Source: Rhodospirillaceae bacterium
Lineage (GTDB): Bacteria > Pseudomonadota > Alphaproteobacteria > Rhodospirillales > Casp-alpha2
Direction of reading: 5' to 3'
Length of the DNA stretch: 33,345 nt
Assembly (NCBI GenBank): GCA_002706405.1
Contig: PALN01000004.1
Location: forward strand, 1 to 33,345
Shown: piece after piece, positions 1 through 8,256 of the stretch
Position numbering within the stretch: position 1 is the stretch's first letter
Layout: each line of letters begins with the position of its first letter
Translations under genes and position numbers: made by a program
Notes under the pieces: generated by a model
What the model saw: only the letters and a program-made list of their open reading frames with translations
Database searches by the model: none
What the model was told of the DNA's origin: nothing

Positions 1-798
1 TCCTGGCAGTGGGGCGGCGGCTGGCTGTCCGAAATGGGCTTCGCCGATTTCGCCGGCTCCACCCTGGTCCACTCCGTGGGCGGCTGGGCGGCCTTGACCG
101 GCGCCATCATCATCGGCGCCCGTAAGGGCAAATACGGTGCCGACGGCTCCGTCAAGCCGATGCCGGGCGCCAATCTGCCGCTCGCCACCCTGGGCACCTT
201 CATCCTGTGGCTCGGCTGGTTCGGGTTCAACGGCGGCTCGCAGCTCGCCATGGGCTCGGCGGCGGACGCCATCGCCATCTCCAACATCTACATCAACACC
301 AACATCGCCGCCGCCGGCGGGGTCGTGACCGCCATCATCCTGACCCAGCTGATCTACAAGAAGGTCGATCTGACCATGGCCCTGAACGGTGCCCTGGCCG
401 GCCTGGTGTCGATCACCGCCGGTCCGGATACGCCCTCCTTGGGTCTGTCCGCGATCATCGGTGCCGTGGGTGGCGTGATCGTCGTGGTCGTCGTGCCGCT
501 GCTCGACAAGCTGAAGATCGACGACGTGGTGGGCGCCATTCCGGTCCACCTCGTGGCCGGCATCTGGGGCACCATGGCGGTGCCGCTGTCCAACGCCGAC
601 GCGTCCTTCTACACGCAGGCCGTGGGTGTCGTTTCCATCGGCATCTTCGTGATCGTCACCTCCGCCATCGTCTGGTTCGTCCTGAAGATGGTCATGGGTG
701 GGGTCCGGGTCACGCCGGAAGAAGAGGAACAGGGTCTCGACATGGCCGAATGCGGTCTGGAGGCCTATCCCGAATTCCGCGGATCACAGACAATCTAA
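1..798 (+). CDS. amtB: Ammonium transporter AmtB, 3' part (5' end outside window)
   Basis: The reading frame is open from base 1, so this is the C-terminal 265 residues of an Amt/MEP/Rh ammonium channel of the inner membrane. Visible family marks are the first pore-histidine segment (STLVHSVGGW), the second pore-histidine segment (PVHLVAGIWG), and several long hydrophobic helices between and after them. The protein ends in a cytoplasmic tail, GLDMAECGLEAYPEF, which corresponds to the PII (GlnK)-contacting tail; many AmtB proteins have EHG where this one has ECG. In alphaproteobacteria amtB usually follows glnK, which would lie just upstream of the window. A strong intrinsic terminator follows 23 bp after the stop, so the transcript ends here. 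Confidence 0.95.
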   Translation, partial: SWQWGGGWLSEMGFADFAGSTLVHSVGGWAALTGAIIIGARKGKYGADGSVKPMPGANLPLATLGTFILWLGWFGFNGGSQLAMGSAADAIAISNIYINTNIAAAGGVVTAIILTQLIYKKVDLTMALNGALAGLVSITAGPDTPSLGLSAIIGAVGGVIVVVVVPLLDKLKIDDVVGAIPVHLVAGIWGTMAVPLSNADASFYTQAVGVVSIGIFVIVTSAIVWFVLKMVMGGVRVTPEEEEQGLDMAECGLEAYPEFRGSQTI

Positions 799-821
799 TC
801 TCCTCCACTACTCCCCTAATG

Positions 822-858
822 GGGCCGGAAGACTTAAACGTCTTCCGGCCCTTTTTTT
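822..858 (+). terminator. Intrinsic terminator of amtB
   Basis: A perfect 12-bp inverted repeat (GGGCCGGAAGAC, 822-833, with GTCTTCCGGCCC, 840-851) encloses a six-base loop TTAAAC and is followed directly by seven T residues (852-858). This is a textbook rho-independent terminator on the + strand between amtB and the aminotransferase gene. Confidence 0.95.
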
Positions 859-915
859 ATCCGCTCCGCATCACCGGCCCTGGCCGCCGCCCCGTCCGAA
901 AGATAAACTCCGCCC

Positions 916-2106
916 ATGCTGAACCCCCGCTACGAAACCCTGCCGGTCTATCCCTTCGACCGCCTGCGCCGGCTCCTGGACGACCATGCCCCGGCCGAGG
1001 GACTGACCCCGATTTCCCTGGCCGTGGGCGACCCGACCTTCGACCCGCCGGCGGCCATCGCCGAAACCATGGCCGACAAGGCCGAGCTTTGGGGCCGCTA
1101 CCCGCAGACCGACGGCAACCCGGATTTCCGCAAGGCCGCGGCCGGGTTCCTCGGCCGTCGCTACGGCCTGGGCCCCGACGTGCTCGACCCGGACCGCCAT
1201 GTCCTGCCCGTGGTCGGCACCCGCGAGGGCCTGGCCCTGATCGCCAATCTGGTCGTGCCGCCGGAAAAGGCGGGCGGGCGGCCGTTGGTCGTCATGCCCA
1301 ATCCCTGTTTCCACACCTATATCGGAGCGGCCGCGTTTTCCGGCGCTGAGCGCCGGTCCCTGCCGGCGACGGCGGAAACGGGCTTCATGCCCGACCTGAC
1401 CCAGATGTCGGCGGCCGATTGGGCGCGCACGGCCCTGTTCTATCTATGCTCGCCGGGCAACCCGCAGGGCGGCGTCGCCTCCATGAGCCTGTTGATGGAC
1501 GCGATCATCCTGGCCCGGCGCCATGATTTCGTGCTGGTCGTCGACGAATGCTACGCCGAAATTTATGACGCCTTTCCGCCGGCGGGCGCGCTCGAAGCCT
1601 CGGCCGCCATCGACGGTGAGTTCACCAACGTGCTGGTGTTCCATTCGCTCTCCAAACGGTCCTCCGCACCCGGCATGCGCTCCGGTTTCGTCGCCGGCGA
1701 CCCGGAGCTGATCAAGCGCTACCGCATGGTACGCAACTACCTGGGCGCGCAGATGCCCCATCCCGCACTCTATGCCTCGGCCCGGCTGTGGTCCGACGAT
1801 TCGGATGCTTTTCGCTATCGCACGGCCTATCAGGGCCTGATCAACACGGCGCAGGAGATCATCGGCGAGCGCTTCGGATTCCGCCGCCCGGCCGGCGGTT
1901 TCTTTCTTTGGCTGGATGTGGAAGACGGTGAAGAAGCGGCGCTAACGCTTTGGAAAGACGCGGCAATCCGTGTCTTGCCCGGTGCCTATATGAGCGAGAC
2001 CCTGGCCGACGGCAGCAACCCCGGCCGGGCGTTTATCCGGGTCGCCTTGGTCCATGACCAAAAAACCATAGAGACTGCCTTAAGACGTCTTGTTAAGGTC
2101 TTGTAA
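916..2106 (+). CDS. PLP-dependent aminotransferase, DapC-like (probable succinyldiaminopimelate transaminase)
   Basis: A 396-residue fold-type I (class I/II) aminotransferase. Visible elements are the substrate/PLP motif SPGNPQGG (179-186), the PLP-contacting D210 in VVDECYAEIY, the Schiff-base lysine K247 in SLSKRSSAPGMRSGF, and a C-terminal RVALVH arginine expected to bind the substrate carboxylate. SLSKRS..PG.RSGF is the signature I associate with DapC-type N-succinyl-LL-diaminopimelate aminotransferases, which act in lysine and peptidoglycan-precursor synthesis. Substrate assignment inside this superfamily is uncertain; other amino-acid aminotransferases are possible. The gene follows the amtB terminator by 57 bp, so it likely has its own promoter, and ftsK begins only 24 bp downstream, which suggests co-transcription. 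Confidence 0.85.
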   Translation: MLNPRYETLPVYPFDRLRRLLDDHAPAEGLTPISLAVGDPTFDPPAAIAETMADKAELWGRYPQTDGNPDFRKAAAGFLGRRYGLGPDVLDPDRHVLPVVGTREGLALIANLVVPPEKAGGRPLVVMPNPCFHTYIGAAAFSGAERRSLPATAETGFMPDLTQMSAADWARTALFYLCSPGNPQGGVASMSLLMDAIILARRHDFVLVVDECYAEIYDAFPPAGALEASAAIDGEFTNVLVFHSLSKRSSAPGMRSGFVAGDPELIKRYRMVRNYLGAQMPHPALYASARLWSDDSDAFRYRTAYQGLINTAQEIIGERFGFRRPAGGFFLWLDVEDGEEAALTLWKDAAIRVLPGAYMSETLADGSNPGRAFIRVALVHDQKTIETALRRLVKVL

Positions 2107-2130
2107 ACCTTAATAACTTAGAAGCCGCTT

Positions 2131-4563
2131 ATGGCAGCGACACAACAGACCTCCGGCCTCGTCAATCTGTTCCCTCAAGGGACCGGGGCCTTCGTGCGCC
2201 GCCGCCTGGCCGAATTGGCGGGCGTGGCGTTGATCGCCGCGGGTGCGGCCGGCGGCGCGGCCCTGTTCACCTTTCATGCGGGCGATCCGTCCCTCAACAC
2301 GGCAACGGGGGCGGCGGTCCAGAACATGCTCGGCCGTCCCGGCGCCGTCACCGCCGACTTAGGATTGCAGATCTTCGGCGTGGTCGCCGCCTTGCTGCCG
2401 GTGGTCGCCCTGGCCTGGGGCTGGACCTTGCTGCGCCAGCGCGCCCTTTCGGGTCTGACCCTGCGCCTGCTGTTCCTGTTGATCGCCCTGGTCACCCTGA
2501 CTCTGGCCATGGCCCCCCTCGACCGGCCCGAGACCTGGCCGCTGGCCACGGGGCTTGGCGGAATCACCGGCGGGCTCGCCTTCGACGGCTTGGCCCGCCT
2601 GTTGACGCAGATCCCCGTGACCCTGCCCCGCGAATGGCTGGGCAGCGCCGCCGCCGTGATCGGCGCCCTGGCCTTCATCGGCGCCCTCGGCTTTTCCCGG
2701 CGGGATTGGCTGACCGGCCTGCGCGCCCTGGCCGGGGCCGTCGTCGGCACCCTGATGGCCGTCCGCACCGCCGTGATCTGGACCACCGATACGGTCCGCC
2801 GCATGCGCAGCGCCGATCCCCTTGATCTGGACGGACCGATCGCCGCCGACGTCCTGGACGACGCCGAGGCCGTCGCGCCGGCCGAAATGCCCGCCCGGCG
2901 GGAGCGCGCCGCCGTCGACAGCGACAGCAAACCGGACAAAAAGGGCCTGGTCGCCCGGGCCCGCGAACGCAAGGCCGCCAAATCGAAAAAGGCGCTGATC
3001 GCGCCGCCCGCCGCCAAGCCCAAGGAATCCAAGGCCGCCAACCGCCAGCGCTCGCTCGACCTGGGCGGCGACGGCACCTACCGCCTGCCGACCCTCGACC
3101 TGTTGGGCGGACCCGACGTGATCCAGGGCCCGGCCCATGATCCCGACAAGCTGGCCCAGAACGCGCAGTATCTGGCCTCGGTGCTCGACGACTTCGGCGT
3201 CAAAGGTGAGATCGTCAAGGTGCGCCCGGGCCCCGTGGTCACCCTGTATGAGCTGGAGCCGGCGCCGGGCACCAAGACCTCGCGCGTGGTCGGCCTGTCC
3301 GACGACATCGCGCGCTCCATGTCGGCGATCAGCGTGCGCATCGCCGTGGTGCCGGGGCGCAGCGTGATCGGCATCGAATTGCCCAACGCCGACCGGGAAT
3401 CGGTCTATCTGCGTGAACTGCTGGCCTCGCAGACGTTCGAGCGGACCAAGGCCAAGCTGCCGCTGACCCTCGGCAAGGACATCGGCGGCGGGCCAATCAT
3501 CGCCGACCTTGCGACCATGCCGCACCTCTTGATCGCCGGGACCACCGGGTCGGGCAAGTCCGTCGGCATGAACGCCATGGTGCTGTCGCTGCTCTATCGC
3601 CTCAGCCCCGAGCAATGCCGCTTCATCATGATCGACCCCAAGATGCTGGAACTGTCGGTCTACGAAGGCATTCCCCACCTGCTGACGCCGGTCGTTACGG
3701 ACCCGAAAAAAGCGGTCGTGGCCCTGAAGTGGACCGTGCGCGAGATGGAAGAACGCTATCGCGCCATGTCGCAGTTGGGCGTGCGCAACATCGAGGGCTA
3801 TAACGCGCGGCTTCTCGAGGCCAAGAAAAAAGGCGAAGTTCTGTCGCGCCGGGTGCAGACCGGGTTCGACGCCGAAGGCCGCCCCGTGTTCGAGGACCAG
3901 CCGCTCGGCACCGACCCCCTGCCCTTCATCGTCGTCGTGGTCGATGAAATGGCCGACCTCATGCTGGTCGCCGGCAAGGACGTGGAAGCCTCGATCCAGC
4001 GCCTGGCGCAGATGGCGCGGGCCGCCGGCATTCATATCATGATGGCGACCCAGCGCCCGTCGGTCGACGTCATCACCGGCACCATCAAGGCCAACTTCCC
4101 GACCCGCATTTCCTTCCAGGTCACGTCGAAGATCGACAGCCGCACCATCCTGGGCGAACAGGGGGCGGAACAGCTGCTGGGCCGCGGCGACATGCTGTAC
4201 ATGGCCGGCGGCGGGCGCATCACCCGCGTGCACGGGCCCTTCGTGTCCGACGACGAGGTCGAACAGGTCGTCAGCCATCTGAAATCCCAGGCCACGCCCG
4301 AATATATCGAAGACGTGACCCGCGACGACGAAAACAGCGCCTTCGGCGACAGCGGCAGCGGCAACGATTCCGGCGATGCCCTCTATGACCAGGCCGTGGC
4401 GCTGGTCGCCCGCGAGGGCAAGGCGTCGACCAGCTTCGTGCAGCGCCACCTGCAGATCGGCTACAACCGCGCGGCCCGCCTGATCGAGCGCATGGAAGAA
4501 CAGGGCGTCGTCAGCCCGGCCGACCGCGTCGGCCGGCGCGAGGTTCTGGTCGGCAACCATTGA
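2131..4563 (+). CDS. ftsK: DNA translocase FtsK
   Basis: An 810-residue FtsK/SpoIIIE DNA pump that clears and aligns chromosome ends at the division septum. The N-terminal 200 residues hold four to five hydrophobic segments (about 28-47, 77-101, 108-129, 140-160, 170-188) for septal membrane anchoring. A fairly short charged linker (about 220-310) follows, then the alpha/beta motor with Walker A GTTGSGKS (470-477) and Walker [11 protein letters not shown] (D605). The C-terminal 65 residues form the gamma winged-helix domain that in other FtsKs reads KOPS sites. Length is typical of alphaproteobacterial FtsK, much shorter than the E. coli protein because the linker is short. The stop is followed at 75 bp by lolA, a neighbour pair common in this class. 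Confidence 0.97.
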   Translation: MAATQQTSGLVNLFPQGTGAFVRRRLAELAGVALIAAGAAGGAALFTFHAGDPSLNTATGAAVQNMLGRPGAVTADLGLQIFGVVAALLPVVALAWGWTLLRQRALSGLTLRLLFLLIALVTLTLAMAPLDRPETWPLATGLGGITGGLAFDGLARLLTQIPVTLPREWLGSAAAVIGALAFIGALGFSRRDWLTGLRALAGAVVGTLMAVRTAVIWTTDTVRRMRSADPLDLDGPIAADVLDDAEAVAPAEMPARRERAAVDSDSKPDKKGLVARARERKAAKSKKALIAPPAAKPKESKAANRQRSLDLGGDGTYRLPTLDLLGGPDVIQGPAHDPDKLAQNAQYLASVLDDFGVKGEIVKVRPGPVVTLYELEPAPGTKTSRVVGLSDDIARSMSAISVRIAVVPGRSVIGIELPNADRESVYLRELLASQTFERTKAKLPLTLGKDIGGGPIIADLATMPHLLIAGTTGSGKSVGMNAMVLSLLYRLSPEQCRFIMIDPKMLELSVYEGIPHLLTPVVTDPKKAVVALKWTVREMEERYRAMSQLGVRNIEGYNARLLEAKKKGEVLSRRVQTGFDAEGRPVFEDQPLGTDPLPFIVVVVDEMADLMLVAGKDVEASIQRLAQMARAAGIHIMMATQRPSVDVITGTIKANFPTRISFQVTSKIDSRTILGEQGAEQLLGRGDMLYMAGGGRITRVHGPFVSDDEVEQVVSHLKSQATPEYIEDVTRDDENSAFGDSGSGNDSGDALYDQAVALVAREGKASTSFVQRHLQIGYNRAARLIERMEEQGVVSPADRVGRREVLVGNH

Positions 4564-4637
4564 CGCAAACCCCGAGGGCCCGGCCCGGGCCTGAAACTTG
4601 TTTTGCGTCGAACCGCCAACCGCCCTACATAACCCCC

Positions 4638-5294
4638 ATGATCACATCTCTCACCCGCACCGCGCTGGCGGCCGTGTTCGCCCTGGGCCTGTGTTTGGCC
4701 GCTTTCCCCGCCACGGCCGAGAACGACGGCGCCGAAATCACCCTGACCGCCAAACAGCAAGCCCTGGTGCGCCGGGTCGAAACCTACCTGAACGGCATCA
4801 CCACCCTGCAATCGACATTCTTTCAGCAGGCCTCGACCAACGAGTTCGCGGAAGGCCAGATCTTCCTGTCCCGCCCGGGCAAGATGCGCATCGAGTACAA
4901 GGCCCCCAACCCGATCCTGATCGTCGCCACCGGCGAGTTCCTCAGCTACATCGATAAGGAGCTGAAGAATATCACCCATATCCCGGTCAAGGACACGCCC
5001 GCCGCCTTTCTGTTGAACAAACGCATCGGCTTCGACCCCAAGCGCGTCGCCTTTTACGAGGTGGCGGAAGAAGACGGCGCCATCTTCCTGACCGTGGGCG
5101 AACGCGCCGATCCCTTCTCCGGCCGCCTGACCCTGATCTTCCGCACCAACCCCATGTCCTTGCGCAAATGGACCGTGGTCGACGCCCAGGGCACGATCAC
5201 CGATATCGTGCTGACCGACCCCTTTTACGGCGGCGAGATCGACACCAAACTGTTCACCGTGCCCGAGTTCGCGCGCGACCGCAGCGGCGATTAA
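4638..5294 (+). CDS. lolA: Outer-membrane lipoprotein carrier protein LolA
   Basis: A 218-residue periplasmic chaperone of the LolA family that carries lipoproteins from LolCDE to the outer membrane. The ATG at 4638 gives a classic Sec signal peptide: short basic start (MITSLTR), hydrophobic core, and a probable cleavage after FPATA near residue 27. The mature part shows LolA marks: an early amphipathic region ending in ITTLQSTFFQQ, then GQIFLSRPGKMRIEY, then the YIDKELKNITHIP strand, and later the DPFYGGEIDTKLF segment. A TTG at 4560 also opens this frame but would add a 26-residue non-signal extension and overlap ftsK, so it is disfavoured. Confidence 0.92.
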   Translation: MITSLTRTALAAVFALGLCLAAFPATAENDGAEITLTAKQQALVRRVETYLNGITTLQSTFFQQASTNEFAEGQIFLSRPGKMRIEYKAPNPILIVATGEFLSYIDKELKNITHIPVKDTPAAFLLNKRIGFDPKRVAFYEVAEEDGAIFLTVGERADPFSGRLTLIFRTNPMSLRKWTVVDAQGTITDIVLTDPFYGGEIDTKLFTVPEFARDRSGD

Positions 5295-5373
5295 GGGGCT
5301 CGGCGCCAGCTATGCATTGAATGCATATCTGGTTACACAATTTGCCCCTGGTGCAACGCACCAATCTGACCAA

Positions 5374-5500
5374 TATAGAAGTCACATAGCGCGGCCAATG
5401 ATGCTGCGCCGTCGGGCGGCGCGCCCCCCTCGCCAGCCCGACAGCTCCCTAAGATGGAGTTGAAGCGCCCGGCCCCTCCCCCGCCGGGCGCTTCTTTTTT
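5374..5500 (+). ncRNA. Candidate small RNA upstream of an intrinsic terminator
   Basis: The lolA-xth gap (5295-5661) has no convincing full gene. It contains a -10-like TATAGA (5374-5379; no good -35 element seen), then a stem GCGCCG/CGGCGC (5406-5422), a weak stem around 5443-5460, and a strong terminator (5462-5500). Structured sequence ending in a terminator could be a small RNA of about 110 nt, or simply the 3' end of the lolA transcript. Just upstream are ATGCAT-TGA-ATGCAT (about 5313-5327) and the dyad GGTGC-AAC-GCACC (about 5350-5362). It does not show the conserved SRP RNA core and I could not match it to 6S RNA. Confidence 0.3.
5462..5500 (+). terminator. Intrinsic terminator after lolA
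   Basis: A perfect 12-bp stem (GAAGCGCCCGGC, 5462-5473, with GCCGGGCGCTTC, 5483-5494) has a nine-base pyrimidine loop and is followed by six T residues (5495-5500). It ends + strand transcription from lolA or from a small RNA in this gap. Its loop, 3' arm and T-run are duplicated 94 bp downstream. Confidence 0.93.
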
Positions 5501-5596
5501 GCGCTGACCGATGAATTAGGGAGGGGCCTTCCTTCATATGACAAAGCAAATCCCTTTGGATTTGCGGCCCTCCCCCGCCGGGCGCTTCTTTTTTGC
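5474..5596 (+). repeat. 29-bp perfect direct repeat (5474-5502 and 5568-5596) of the terminator 3' half
   Basis: The two copies are identical over 29 bases, covering the loop, the 3' stem arm and the T-run of the lolA terminator plus two bases. The second copy lacks the 5' stem arm, so it cannot form the same terminator. Instead it is preceded by a perfect 8-bp hairpin GCAAATCC-CTTT-GGATTTGC (5546-5565). The geometry suggests a local duplication or recombination within the lolA-xth gap. Confidence 0.85.
5538..5596 (+). pseudogene. Possible hdaA-like 5' remnant or leader peptide start (MTKQIPLDLRPSPAG)
   Basis: An ATG at 5538, 10 bp after a purine-rich GGGAGGGG (5519-5526 region), opens a frame beginning MTKQIPLDLRPSPAG. 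This resembles, from memory, the start of the DnaA-related regulator HdaA (a QLPLDL-type beta-clamp-binding motif followed by RPA.GR). Similarity stops where the second terminator copy begins. The frame continues to 5858 but overlaps xth out of frame and downstream looks non-coding. It may be a truncated duplicate of an hdaA start, a short peptide, or coincidence. Confidence 0.25.
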
Positions 5597-5661
5597 CAAG
5601 TTCACGGCGCACTTTTCACCACACCGCTTGTCCGCCCGCCCGATCCCCGGTAACAGGGGCC

Positions 5662-6486
5662 ATGCCTTTCACCGTCGCCACCTGGAACGTGAATTCCGTG
5701 CGCAAGCGCCTGGATCAGGTCGCTCGGCTGGCCCGGGACACGGCGATCGACGTGCTCTGCCTGCAGGAAACCAAAGTCGTCAACGAGCTGTTTCCCGTGG
5801 ACGCCATCACCGACATGGGCTTTCCCCATCAGGCCATCGCCGGCATGAAGGGCTATAACGGCGTCGCCATTCTGTCGCGCCGGCCCCTGAGCGACGTCCG
5901 CATCGAATCCTGGCTCGGCCGCGACGAATGCCGCCATATCCATGCCAAGGTCGAAACCGGGACCGGGCCGGTCGAGGTTCACAGCCTTTACGTCCCCGCC
6001 GGCGGCGACGACCCGGACCCCGACGCCAACCCCAAGTTCGCCTACAAGCTGGCCTTTCTTGACGCCCTCGCCCCCTTTCTGGCCGCGCGGGCGGCAGGCA
6101 GCCTGCCCGTGGTGCTGACCGGCGATTTCAACGTGGCGCCGCTGGAATCGGACGTGTGGTCCCATCAACGGCTGAAACGAACAATCACCCACACCCCGGT
6201 GGAACGCGACAAGGTTCAAGACCTGCTGGCCGGGGACGACGACGGCAGCGAAGGCTGGACCGACGCGCTGCGCCGCTACGTTCCCGCCGATGAAAAGGTG
6301 TTCACCTGGTGGAGCTACCGCGCCGCCGACTGGCGGGCCGCCGACAAGGGCCGCCGGCTCGACCATATCTGGGTCAACGCGGCCCTCGCCCCGGCGCTCA
6401 GTTTCGCCGCCGTCCACGACACCGCCCGCGACTGGCCGGAGCCATCGGACCATGCACCGGTGCGCGCGGTATTCGAGATCCCCTGA
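5662..6486 (+). CDS. xth: Exodeoxyribonuclease III
   Basis: A 274-residue Mg-dependent exonuclease III/AP endonuclease of the EEP (exonuclease-endonuclease-phosphatase) fold, acting in base-excision repair. The key motifs are in order: N-terminal TWNVNSVRKRL, the metal-binding E36 in LCLQETKV, GYNGVAILSR, the family YVPAGGDDPDPDANPKFAYKL segment, catalytic D155 and N157 in GDFNVAP, DHIWVN, and the C-terminal SDHAPV with H264. The ATG at 5662 places TWNVNS at residues 7-12 as in homologues; an upstream in-frame ATG at 5593 would add 23 residues reading through the duplicated terminator area and is rejected. The downstream gene begins after about 140 bp. Confidence 0.95.
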   Translation: MPFTVATWNVNSVRKRLDQVARLARDTAIDVLCLQETKVVNELFPVDAITDMGFPHQAIAGMKGYNGVAILSRRPLSDVRIESWLGRDECRHIHAKVETGTGPVEVHSLYVPAGGDDPDPDANPKFAYKLAFLDALAPFLAARAAGSLPVVLTGDFNVAPLESDVWSHQRLKRTITHTPVERDKVQDLLAGDDDGSEGWTDALRRYVPADEKVFTWWSYRAADWRAADKGRRLDHIWVNAALAPALSFAAVHDTARDWPEPSDHAPVRAVFEIP

Positions 6487-6624
6487 GCGACGCCGGACCG
6501 GCGGAAGCATTACGAGACTATGGACAGGCCCGCCTGTCCCGCCTTTAATAAATCACGCATATTAAGAACGATCCGCGACCGGGGGGAGCAGCGGGGAACA
6601 GCCATCGGACCGGGCAGCGTCGCC

Positions 6625-7638
6625 ATGGGTCCGCCGGCCCAATTTCTGGAGGCGACGCTGCTAACCCCCGTCCGCATAACGATCATCTACATTCTGTTCG
6701 GATCCCTGTGGATCCTGTTTTCCGACGCCGCCCTGCACAGCCTGGTCGACGATCTGGAAATGGAAAGCCGGCTGCAGACGGTGAAGGGGTGGTTCTATGT
6801 GCTGGTCACGGGGGCGCTGGTGTTCTGGCTGTCCCGTGCCCTGTCCGCGACGCTTGAGACGGAAAACCGGGAACGCCGGCGGGCCGAGGAAAACCTGCGA
6901 CAAGCGCTGAAGGATGCGGAACAGGCAAGCCAGGCGAAAACCGAATTCCTGGCGACCATGAGCCATGAGTTCCGCACGCCGCTGAATGCGATCCTCGGGT
7001 TTTCCGATATCCTGCGCGGCCAGTATCTGGGCCCGCTTGGCGCACCCAAGTACACGGAGTATGCCAACGACGTCTACCAAAGCGGCGCCATCATGCTGGC
7101 CCTGGTCAACGACATCCTGGATATCGCCGAGATCGAAGCCGGCAAGCGGCCGATCCACCGGACCGAAACCGCCTTGAAACCGTTGACCGAGATCTGCCTG
7201 AAATCCTTTCAGCCGCAGGCAGGGGAGAAAAGCATCACGCTCGGGCTCGACATGGCCGACGACACCCTGCGGATTTTCGCCGACGAGGTCTGCGCCATCC
7301 AGATCATGTCCAACCTGATGGCCAACGCCATCAAATACACGGCCGAGGGCGGAGCGGTGACGCTGGCCGCGGCGCCTGCGCCCGGCGGCGGCACGGCCAT
7401 CACCGTGCGCGACAACGGCATGGGTATTCCGCCGGAAAAGTTGCCGACCGTCGCCGAGCCATTTTCCCAGGTCATCGCCGACCCCCATCTGTCGCGCGAC
7501 GGCAAGGGCCTGGGCCTGGCCATCGTCAAGTCCCTGGTTGACGCTCACGACGGCAAACTGGACATCGCCAGCCGCCTGGGTGAAGGCACTACGGTGACCG
7601 TGCATTTCCCACCGTCCCCGGGGGCGTTGAACAACTAG
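6625..7638 (+). CDS. Membrane-bound sensor histidine kinase
   Basis: A 337-residue two-component sensor kinase if started at the ATG at 6625. Two membrane segments (about 13-33 and 55-72) flank a very short periplasmic loop, so sensing is probably within the membrane or cytoplasm. A coiled-coil-like stretch (about 75-105) leads to HisKA with the phospho-accepting H114 in ATMSHEFRTPLNAILGF. HATPase_c follows with the N box (ANAIKY), G1 (VRDNGMGIP) and G2 (GKGLGLAIVKS). There is no PAS or receiver domain. An in-frame ATG at 6520 would add 35 residues, but that stretch includes an AT-rich promoter-like segment (6545-6570). The partner is unknown; the response regulator at 8257-8946 is the nearest candidate, although it is convergently transcribed. 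Confidence 0.88.
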   Translation: MGPPAQFLEATLLTPVRITIIYILFGSLWILFSDAALHSLVDDLEMESRLQTVKGWFYVLVTGALVFWLSRALSATLETENRERRRAEENLRQALKDAEQASQAKTEFLATMSHEFRTPLNAILGFSDILRGQYLGPLGAPKYTEYANDVYQSGAIMLALVNDILDIAEIEAGKRPIHRTETALKPLTEICLKSFQPQAGEKSITLGLDMADDTLRIFADEVCAIQIMSNLMANAIKYTAEGGAVTLAAAPAPGGGTAITVRDNGMGIPPEKLPTVAEPFSQVIADPHLSRDGKGLGLAIVKSLVDAHDGKLDIASRLGEGTTVTVHFPPSPGALNN

Positions 7639-7651
7639 TCCTTGGTCACCC

Positions 7652-7675
7652 GGCCGATCTCTGGAATGATCGGCC
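7652..7675. repeat. Perfect 8-bp inverted repeat upstream of the PAS_5-like gene
   Basis: GGCCGATC (7652-7659) and GATCGGCC (7668-7675) are separated by eight bases and lie 35 bp before the ATG at 7711. There is no T-run, so it is not an intrinsic terminator. It could be an operator or a leader hairpin; its role is unknown. Confidence 0.5.
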
Positions 7676-7710
7676 CTGATGGGGGGCCATTGACCGTCGA
7701 AGGCAGGACC

Positions 7711-8220
7711 ATGGCCCAGGATTTCACAAGCCGCGACGTTCCGATCGACGATGTGTTGGAAACGGGCTGCGGCTTGGTTTACCGCTACTGGACGGCCCTA
7801 CGCGGGACCCGCTTCGCCCCGGCCTGGGACGATTTTCGCTTGGTCGACCTGCCGGCCCATATCATTCCCTATATCCGCGTCGTCGACGTCATCGACGGTG
7901 GCCGGGATTTCAAATACCGCTTCTGGGGAACGGGACTGGGGGCCGTGCGCGCCCTTGACCGGACCGGCGGCTACCTGTCCGAGGTCGACAGCCCGCGCAC
8001 GGCGACCGCGCTGGCCGAATACCGGCAGATCGTCACGGAAAAGACCGGCGCCGCCTATATTTACAAAGCCCACGGCGGCGAACACCGCGCAAGTCTGCAT
8101 GCGCCCAGCATCCGCTTGCCCCTGTCATCAGACGACGAGACCGTGGACAAGATCGTCTGCTACACGGACTTCGACATCAAGGCCGCCGACTGGCGCCGGT
8201 TCTACGAGGAGCGCGCCTAG
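7711..8220 (+). CDS. PAS-like domain protein (PAS_5 / PF07310-type family)
   Basis: A 169-residue soluble protein made almost wholly of one PAS-like domain of the type I recognise as PAS_5. The family pattern is visible: YRYWTALRGTRFAPAWDDF, then DLPAHIIPYIRVVDV, then FKYRFWGTGLGAV, and a final DFDIKAADWR. Function is unknown for the family, and no output domain is present. The ATG at 7711 has a purine-rich AGGCAGG a few bases upstream; a TTG at 7642 in the same frame would add 23 residues without homology and is rejected. It follows the histidine kinase by about 70 bp and may be co-transcribed, so a sensory accessory role is possible but is inference. Confidence 0.8.
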   Translation: MAQDFTSRDVPIDDVLETGCGLVYRYWTALRGTRFAPAWDDFRLVDLPAHIIPYIRVVDVIDGGRDFKYRFWGTGLGAVRALDRTGGYLSEVDSPRTATALAEYRQIVTEKTGAAYIYKAHGGEHRASLHAPSIRLPLSSDDETVDKIVCYTDFDIKAADWRRFYEERA

Positions 8221-8256
8221 GCCGCGCCCGGGTTCAGGCCCATCAATTTGTTCTGG

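Noticed and set aside
2359-4560. A 733-codon open frame on the minus strand opposite ftsK
   Set aside because: It is a shadow of the GC-rich ftsK reading frame. Its translation is low-complexity (Gly, His, Asp, Gln-rich) and has no recognisable motif, whereas FtsK on the other strand is complete.
4560-4637. TTG start for lolA overlapping the ftsK stop
   Set aside because: It would put 26 non-homologous residues before a clear signal peptide; the ATG at 4638 is right for a periplasmic protein.
5374-5500. SRP RNA or 6S RNA
   Set aside because: The conserved SRP loop sequence is absent and no long 6S-type bubble hairpin could be drawn by eye.
6520-6624. Upstream ATG for the histidine kinase
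   Set aside because: The extra 35 residues look non-coding and include an AT-rich promoter-like segment. It cannot be fully excluded.
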